Origin: Methanobacterium sp.
GTDB lineage: Archaea > Methanobacteriota > Methanobacteria > Methanobacteriales > Methanobacteriaceae
Assembly: GCA_012838205.1 (NCBI GenBank)
Contig: DUPR01000033.1
Coordinates: 1-58,794 of the forward strand
Direction: 5' to 3'
DNA: 58,794 nt
The notes beneath the pieces were generated by a model. The model saw nothing but the letters and a program-made list of their open reading frames with translations, was not told where the DNA came from and made no database searches. The translations under genes and the position numbers were made by a program. Below, in pieces: positions 54,681-58,794 of the stretch; the first letter of the stretch is position 1; every line of letters begins with the position of its first letter.

Positions 54681-55088
54681 TTATTTATCAACAAAAGACT
54701 CCTCAATCTGTTCTACAATACACACCTTATTCCATCCAACTACACCTTTTGCCAATTTCTCTAACTCCGCAGGAACTTCTTCTAGACCATAAGGCCGTAT
54801 AAGAATTATTGGTTTGTTCAACTGACAGGCTAAATCCACCTGATTTTTTATTAAATCATAGTGTTTGGAATAAAGACCACTGAGTATGATCACAACATCT
54901 GCCTTATCCATCTGCTGACGGAGATCATCAGGACTGTTTTTGCCAGGAATTCCATGATCTTTCCACTGAAAGTCACGTGCTTCCACAAGTCTTCTGATAA
55001 ATTCAAGATATTCTTCGTTTCCTTCACCATTATGGCTAATAAACAGATTATACTTCTTCAAATCGTTGAAATGATCATCTTCAAGCAT
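54681..55088 (-). CDS. ThsB-type TIR-like (DUF1863) protein
   Basis: Protein of 135 residues. It follows the TIR-like fold of Thoeris ThsB: a first strand YNLFISHN, a long helix, [10 protein letters not shown] (matching the F-x-W-x-x-x-x-x-P of the family), [13 protein letters not shown] with the S-G-x-Y segment, then [21 protein letters not shown] and [14 protein letters not shown]. ThsB makes a cyclic ADP-ribose-like signal that activates ThsA. No ThsA-like gene (SIR2/SLOG or TM-type) lies in the window, so this seems an orphan. GAAGGGAATT stands before the ATG. Confidence 0.8.
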   Translation of the reverse strand: MLEDDHFNDLKKYNLFISHNGEGNEEYLEFIRRLVEARDFQWKDHGIPGKNSPDDLRQQMDKADVVIILSGLYSKHYDLIKNQVDLACQLNKPIILIRPYGLEEVPAELEKLAKGVVGWNKVCIVEQIEESFVDK

Positions 55089-55220
55089 GTTAATTCCCTT
55101 CTGTTCTGGTAATCAATTAAATTTAAAATCATTTATGTTATTATTAATTCAATTCTCCTAAAAATAGATTTTTACAGAAATACATTTATAGAATTTTTCA
55201 TTCAAATTAGTAGTAGTATT

Positions 55221-55250
55221 GAATTAATATTGTAAGAATTAATATTGTAA
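55221..55250. repeat. Perfect 15-bp tandem duplication
   Basis: GAATTAATATTGTAA occurs twice head-to-tail at 55221-55235 and 55236-55250, 80 bases upstream of the M14-like gene. It may be a double regulator site or a slippage product; the sequence TATACTACAT follows it. Confidence 0.75.
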
Positions 55251-55329
55251 TATACTACATAAATGACAATTTGATGGTTGTTGGTTCATCGAATTTATAA
55301 TACTTGGTGCCATATATTTACACTGGTGT

Positions 55330-56301
55330 ATGTTTAAAGGTTTACATTATGTAGGAGGAATTGTTTTTTCAACCAAAAAACCGCCATCTTTACGTACTAA
55401 AAAAAGAACAAAGACTGGTCCCAAAATTATAGTTATGAAAAGAGGATTTTTGGTCGGAATAATCTTGATTCTATTAATTGTTGGAATTTTTTTCTTTGTA
55501 AATTTCACAAAATCAGGAAACACAGAATCTACAATCACGCCCCAATTTAAAAAATCTCTTGCATTGGCCTCATTTGAATATAAGATATCCATTATAGACA
55601 ACTCAACAGGTGGAAACATAACTAACAACACCCTTTTAATGGATAATATCAACAAAACACCCGTAATATCTGAGTTATTACAAGCATCTCAGAATGGAAC
55701 CCCAATGATTAGATTGGGCAATGGGAGTCAACCAAGAGTCATGATCGTTGCTGGTGTTCACGGGGCTGAACTACCATCACAAATCGCTGCATCCAACTTG
55801 ATAAATCACTTGACGTGTACAAAATTTAATGGTACAATTTACATAATTCCCTTCGCAATCCCCCGTGATACAGCAACCAGTACCAGGATTCACAATAACA
55901 CGGATCCCAATAGAGTGGCTGATATACCCGGAACTGCAGTTAACAAAATCAGCCAAACCGCAAAAAATGAAAAAGTCACACTACTTATGGATTGCCATTC
56001 CACCAAGCCCCATGATATTCCAGGGAAAAATTGCATAATCTACGATCCCAAGAATCCCAAAAGCCTCAAACTAGCTCTTTATATTTATAATAATACCAAA
56101 TCACCCCTGATCAAAGTTGGTAATTATTCAGGTGTTCTTTCTACAGTATGCAACAGTAATAATATCACTTCAGTTACTTGTGAAGTATTATCTCCTCACA
56201 ATCAAATTCATCCAGGTAGTGATAAACTCACCTACCAATATATGATAGCCTTTTTAAACTACGCAGGTGTTTACAGTAAAAACAATAAGAAAAATAAGTG
56301 A
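55330..56301 (+). CDS. Membrane-anchored M14/AspA-like (succinylglutamate desuccinylase/aspartoacylase) protein
   Basis: Protein of 323 residues. A basic N-terminal stretch precedes a membrane helix at about 38-58, then N/T-rich linker sequence, then an M14-type domain with AGVHGAELPS (H144, E147) and MDCHSTKP. These are zinc ligands of the AspA/AstE branch. The extracytoplasmic location suggests cleavage of a cell-wall peptide amide or another surface substrate, but this is inferred. The internal ATG at 55435 (just before the helix) is an alternative start; neither has a clear ribosome site. Confidence 0.72.
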   Translation: MFKGLHYVGGIVFSTKKPPSLRTKKRTKTGPKIIVMKRGFLVGIILILLIVGIFFFVNFTKSGNTESTITPQFKKSLALASFEYKISIIDNSTGGNITNNTLLMDNINKTPVISELLQASQNGTPMIRLGNGSQPRVMIVAGVHGAELPSQIAASNLINHLTCTKFNGTIYIIPFAIPRDTATSTRIHNNTDPNRVADIPGTAVNKISQTAKNEKVTLLMDCHSTKPHDIPGKNCIIYDPKNPKSLKLALYIYNNTKSPLIKVGNYSGVLSTVCNSNNITSVTCEVLSPHNQIHPGSDKLTYQYMIAFLNYAGVYSKNNKKNK

Positions 56302-56663
56302 ATGATGGACATAATTAAAAGAAATTATAGAAGGGAAAGCATCCTTTTTTATAATTTATCTATCAAATATTTATTCTAACCATCATCCTGGAGCTAAAAT
56401 TCCAGAAAACAACAGATTTATCAATATTTTTTTATCCCACTATTTTACCAACGGTTCATCCAATTATTCCTGTTTTCAACAGCTTATAAGATGAAGATAT
56501 CCATCATAATAACCTCTTTCAAAGATGAAGATATCCATCATAATAACCTCTTTCATATATCGTGAAGAACATTTCATAAGAACCCTCTGAAAAGCGTTAA
56601 ATGTATTAAAACAATAACTCAAATATTTCATTATATTTTAACATCTTATCAGGGGCTATTTAA
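56302..56663. other. Intergenic region with a 34-bp tandem repeat
   Basis: About 360 bases between two plus-strand genes. It carries the perfect 34-bp tandem duplication described separately and otherwise AT-rich sequence without a gene I can support. AGGGG lies before the nitrilase-family ATG. Confidence 0.5.
56488..56555. repeat. Perfect 34-bp tandem duplication
   Basis: Two identical 34-base units at 56488-56521 and 56522-56555 (starting AAGATGAAGATATCCATCAT). Each contains GATATC within a near-palindrome. Only two copies exist, without spacers, so it is not a CRISPR. Confidence 0.85.
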
Positions 56664-57500
56664 ATGAAAGATATCTTTAATCTAGCAATGTGTCAAATGC
56701 AAGTGGTTGATGATAAAAAAAAGAACATTGCCAACGCCCTAAAGATGATTAAAGAAGCATCCTCCAACTCTGATTTAGTTATATTACCAGAGATGTGGAA
56801 CTGCCCTTATCAAACTGAACTTTTCCCAATATATGCTGAAGAAAAAGAAAACAGCCCCTCTCTTAAGGCAATTAGCCAAGCTGCTAAAAGTGAAAAAACC
56901 TATATTGTTGCTGGTTCTATCCCTGAAAAACACAACGGCAAAACCTATAACTCAAGCTTCTTTTTCAACCCAGAAGGTGAGATAATAGGGGTGCATCGCA
57001 AAATCCATCTATTTGATATTGATGTGCCAGACGCAGTCAGCTTCAAAGAGTCACAAACCCTAACTGCAGGTAACAAGATCACTGTTGTGGACACAGAACT
57101 TGGAAAAATCGGGATATGCATCTGTTATGATATGCGTTTTCCAGAACTCTTGCGTTTAATGGCGCTTCGAGGTGCCAAGTTAATCATTATTCCAGGAGCA
57201 TTTAACATGACCACAGGACCTGTTCATTGGAAACCTCTCATAAAAATTCGTGCAGTCGATAACCAGCTTTATGTGGCTGCTGTTTCACCAGCACGAAATG
57301 ATAAATCACACTATGTGGCATATGGTCATTCAATGGTTGCAGATCCTTGGGGGAAAGTAACCAATGAGGCAGGGTCTGGTGAAGAAATAATATACGCTAC
57401 TATTGATTATTCATTTATTAGAAAAGTAAGGGTTGAACTTCCTCTTTTAAAAAACCGGCGAGAAGAAATTTATCATCTAGATAAAAAAATAGGAAAATGA
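56664..57500 (+). CDS. Carbon-nitrogen hydrolase (nitrilase superfamily, omega-amidase-like)
   Basis: Protein of 278 residues. The Glu-Lys-Cys triad is visible: E in [10 protein letters not shown] in [10 protein letters not shown], and C in [14 protein letters not shown]. The N-terminal [13 protein letters not shown] and the length fit the Nit2/omega-amidase branch, which deaminates 2-oxoglutaramate and related metabolites, but close branches cleave other amides. AGGGG lies 8 bases before the ATG. Convergent with a HEAT-repeat gene. Confidence 0.92.
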   Translation: MKDIFNLAMCQMQVVDDKKKNIANALKMIKEASSNSDLVILPEMWNCPYQTELFPIYAEEKENSPSLKAISQAAKSEKTYIVAGSIPEKHNGKTYNSSFFFNPEGEIIGVHRKIHLFDIDVPDAVSFKESQTLTAGNKITVVDTELGKIGICICYDMRFPELLRLMALRGAKLIIIPGAFNMTTGPVHWKPLIKIRAVDNQLYVAAVSPARNDKSHYVAYGHSMVADPWGKVTNEAGSGEEIIYATIDYSFIRKVRVELPLLKNRREEIYHLDKKIGK

Positions 57501-57522
57501 TTCAGATTATTTTTTCTGAATC
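57499..57522. terminator. Bidirectional hairpin between convergent genes
   Basis: GATTCAGA-TTATTTTT-TCTGAATC, perfect 8-bp arms with an 8-base loop. It overlaps the TGA of the nitrilase-family gene on the plus strand and the TAA of the HEAT-repeat gene on the minus strand, so it serves both. Confidence 0.65.
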
Positions 57523-58082
57523 TTCTTTAAAGCCTTGTTGCATGCTTTTTTAAATTCTTTATCACCAGTAGCAGCCCTACGAGCTTTTTTAATAGGATCG
57601 ATTCCCTTTTCATCCCCAATATCTCCCAGGGCTTTAACAGCCGCCACCCTTACACCCCAATCTTCATCAGTTAGGGTATCAATAAGGGGGTCTACCGCAC
57701 TATTGTTCCCTATTTCACCTAAGGCTTTGGATGCAAACTTACGAACACTCCAATCACCATCATCAAGAGCTTCAACCAGTTGACCCACTACTTTATCACT
57801 CTTAATATCTTTCAGGGCAAGAGTAGCATATCTTCGGATCTTACCCTCCTCATTTTTTAGTATCAGCACCAGAGGATCAATGGCCGGTTCTCCAATTTTG
57901 CCCAGGGCTTTTGCCGATGCAAATCTAACTTGAGGGTTTTCATCATTTAAAACATTTAAAAGTGGTTCAATAGCAGTTTCAGTGCCGGTTTCACCTAACT
58001 TTTCAGCAGCTTCTTTTCTTTTATCAGGATCGTCATCTTTCAGATTCTCTATTAAAATATCTAAATCTTCATTATCAGTCAA
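57507..58082 (-). CDS. HEAT-repeat protein (PBS-lyase type)
   Basis: Protein of 191 residues built of about five HEAT-like repeats (K-A-L-G-x-I-G-x-x-A-x-x-P-L and similar). The repeat sequence is close to the 237-residue HEAT protein at 40920, so the two are paralogues. No catalytic motif. The start is a TTG with AGAGGGAT upstream. Probably a protein-binding scaffold. Confidence 0.9.
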   Translation of the reverse strand: MTDNEDLDILIENLKDDDPDKRKEAAEKLGETGTETAIEPLLNVLNDENPQVRFASAKALGKIGEPAIDPLVLILKNEEGKIRRYATLALKDIKSDKVVGQLVEALDDGDWSVRKFASKALGEIGNNSAVDPLIDTLTDEDWGVRVAAVKALGDIGDEKGIDPIKKARRAATGDKEFKKACNKALKKIQKK

Positions 58083-58271
58083 AATTATCCCTCTTTCAAG
58101 TTCTCAGGAATATTTTAATGTTTATAAGTTATTAAACTAACTAACCTAATAAACATGAAATAACATTTTCAAAACAATATAAAATTTTTTTCCCAAAAAG
58201 TATATGGAGGATAAGAGTTGTTCCCCTATTTAATGTGTATCTTTTGGTAATTTTTAGATTTGTTTATAGTC

Positions 58272-58794
58272 TTATTTTAGGGCAGTTGCATAGCCAGGTG
58301 CGTTACCATTTCTATTCATGTAACTATCAACTTTTTTGGCGATTTCAATATACTCAGTTTTAAGCATGCTCCTGGTTTTCATCTGATCTTGTGATTGAGA
58401 AGGAGCATTAAAAATTTGAACATTAATCAAGGTCTTTAGGTCATTGTTATTAATTTGGAGTACACTGATAATCAATAGTTTTAGGAAAGAAGCCATGTTA
58501 ATGTTTTTCCCACCAATAAATACTGAAGAAGGCAGATGATGATTAATATTAATCTCTTTTTTAACTTGCACTGCTGCTGATATAACTTCTTTAACCGTAA
58601 CAGGACGTATTAACTTACTGACTCCCACAGAGTCAGGTAATTGTTTATTTTTACTGTAGGTGTCTAAGATTTTGCTGTAGGTGTAGATTAGGTTGTGGTA
58701 TCCCCAGTAGGTTCCTAGTCCTGTTTTGGTTGAGTAGTTGGGGGCTTGTAGGTTGCGGTCCATGTATCTTTGTATTTGTCCTGCGATTTCTAGG
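58272..58794 (-). CDS. Pseudomurein-binding repeat protein (5' end outside window)
   Basis: Incomplete: the reading frame remains open past the right edge (upstream of the ATG at 58763 the frame reads LEIAGQIQRYMDRNLQ). Visible are segments of the pseudomurein-binding type: YMDRNLQAPNYSTKTGLG, LPDSVGV, then VKEVISAAVQVKKE with LPSSVFIGGKNINMASFLKLL, and a last copy YMNRNGNAPGYATALK at the end. These bind the cell-wall pseudomurein; the missing N-terminal part may be a signal peptide or enzyme domain. Confidence 0.78.
   Translation of the reverse strand, partial: LEIAGQIQRYMDRNLQAPNYSTKTGLGTYWGYHNLIYTYSKILDTYSKNKQLPDSVGVSKLIRPVTVKEVISAAVQVKKEININHHLPSSVFIGGKNINMASFLKLLIISVLQINNNDLKTLINVQIFNAPSQSQDQMKTRSMLKTEYIEIAKKVDSYMNRNGNAPGYATALK

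Noticed and set aside
56488..56555. Could the 34-bp repeats be a small CRISPR array?
   Set aside because: Only two head-to-tail copies without spacers, and no cas gene in the window.

Overview
The window is AT-rich chromosomal DNA from a methanogenic archaeon, most likely a mesophilic member of the Methanobacteriales close to Methanobacterium. The basis is gene content: a group II chaperonin (thermosome), the archaeal PriL-PriS primase, EndoMS/NucS, a class I CCA-adding enzyme, archaeal AspRS and MetRS, the ADH synthase/DHQ synthase II route to aromatics, cyclic 2,3-diphosphoglycerate synthetase, DUF530 and UPF0058 proteins, class III signal peptides and a pseudomurein-binding repeat protein. 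Many genes start with TTG or GTG and are preceded by GGTGAT- or GGAGG-type Shine-Dalgarno sequences. I saw no rRNA, tRNA, IS element, CRISPR array or obvious prophage.

Layout. 1-7 kb: cell-surface genes, namely a polyprenyl-phosphate sugar synthase-like GT2, a GT-C-like membrane protein, a DUF131 protein, two unknowns, a pair of pilin-like class III signal peptide proteins and a MraY/GPT-like phosphosugar transferase. The last of these closes a tight four-gene operon metG-DUF530-HTH-GPT (11.1 to 6.0 kb, minus strand). 11.4-14.4 kb: a large multi-PAS/GAF histidine kinase. 14.5-17 kb: priL-priS. 17-19.2 kb: cca and thpR. 19.7-22.4 kb: a methyltransferase-like gene, ADH synthase and DHQ synthase II. 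22.7-27.5 kb: a coiled-coil membrane protein, a BaiN-family flavoprotein, aspS and hisD. 27.8-30.5 kb: UPF0058, cpgS, a peptide-deformylase-like protein and a DUF2188 protein. 30.8-32.4 kb: thermosome. 32.6-35.4 kb: a DtxR-FeoA regulator overlapping feoB, with a near-perfect DtxR-type operator over its start. 35.6-38.2 kb: acs and an acetate transporter, flanked by striking repeats. 38.5-45.6 kb: an Fe-S GMC-type oxidoreductase, a second DtxR-family regulator, a HEAT-repeat protein, HIT, ZIP and MFS genes and small membrane proteins. 45.7-50.6 kb: an M48 protease, nucS and a MoxR-type AAA/CoxE-type vWA pair. 50.9-58.8 kb: an accessory-looking stretch with two membrane-anchored M14/AspA-like proteins, a zinc-ribbon miniprotein, a NosD-like beta-helix surface protein, a lone ThsB-type TIR-like protein, a nitrilase-family amidohydrolase, a HEAT-repeat protein and the 3' part of a pseudomurein-binding protein.

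The most interesting items are: the deformylase-like metalloprotein in an archaeon, which should not need deformylation; the orphan Thoeris-type TIR protein; the AAA/vWA pair, whose ATPase reading frame lacks a normal start codon and is followed by a GC-richer strip with two tiny cysteine-containing reading frames; the operators and repeats at dtxR-feoB, acs and DUF2188; and perfect tandem duplications at 55.2 and 56.5 kb. No fully convincing multi-gene new system is visible; these are the best leads.
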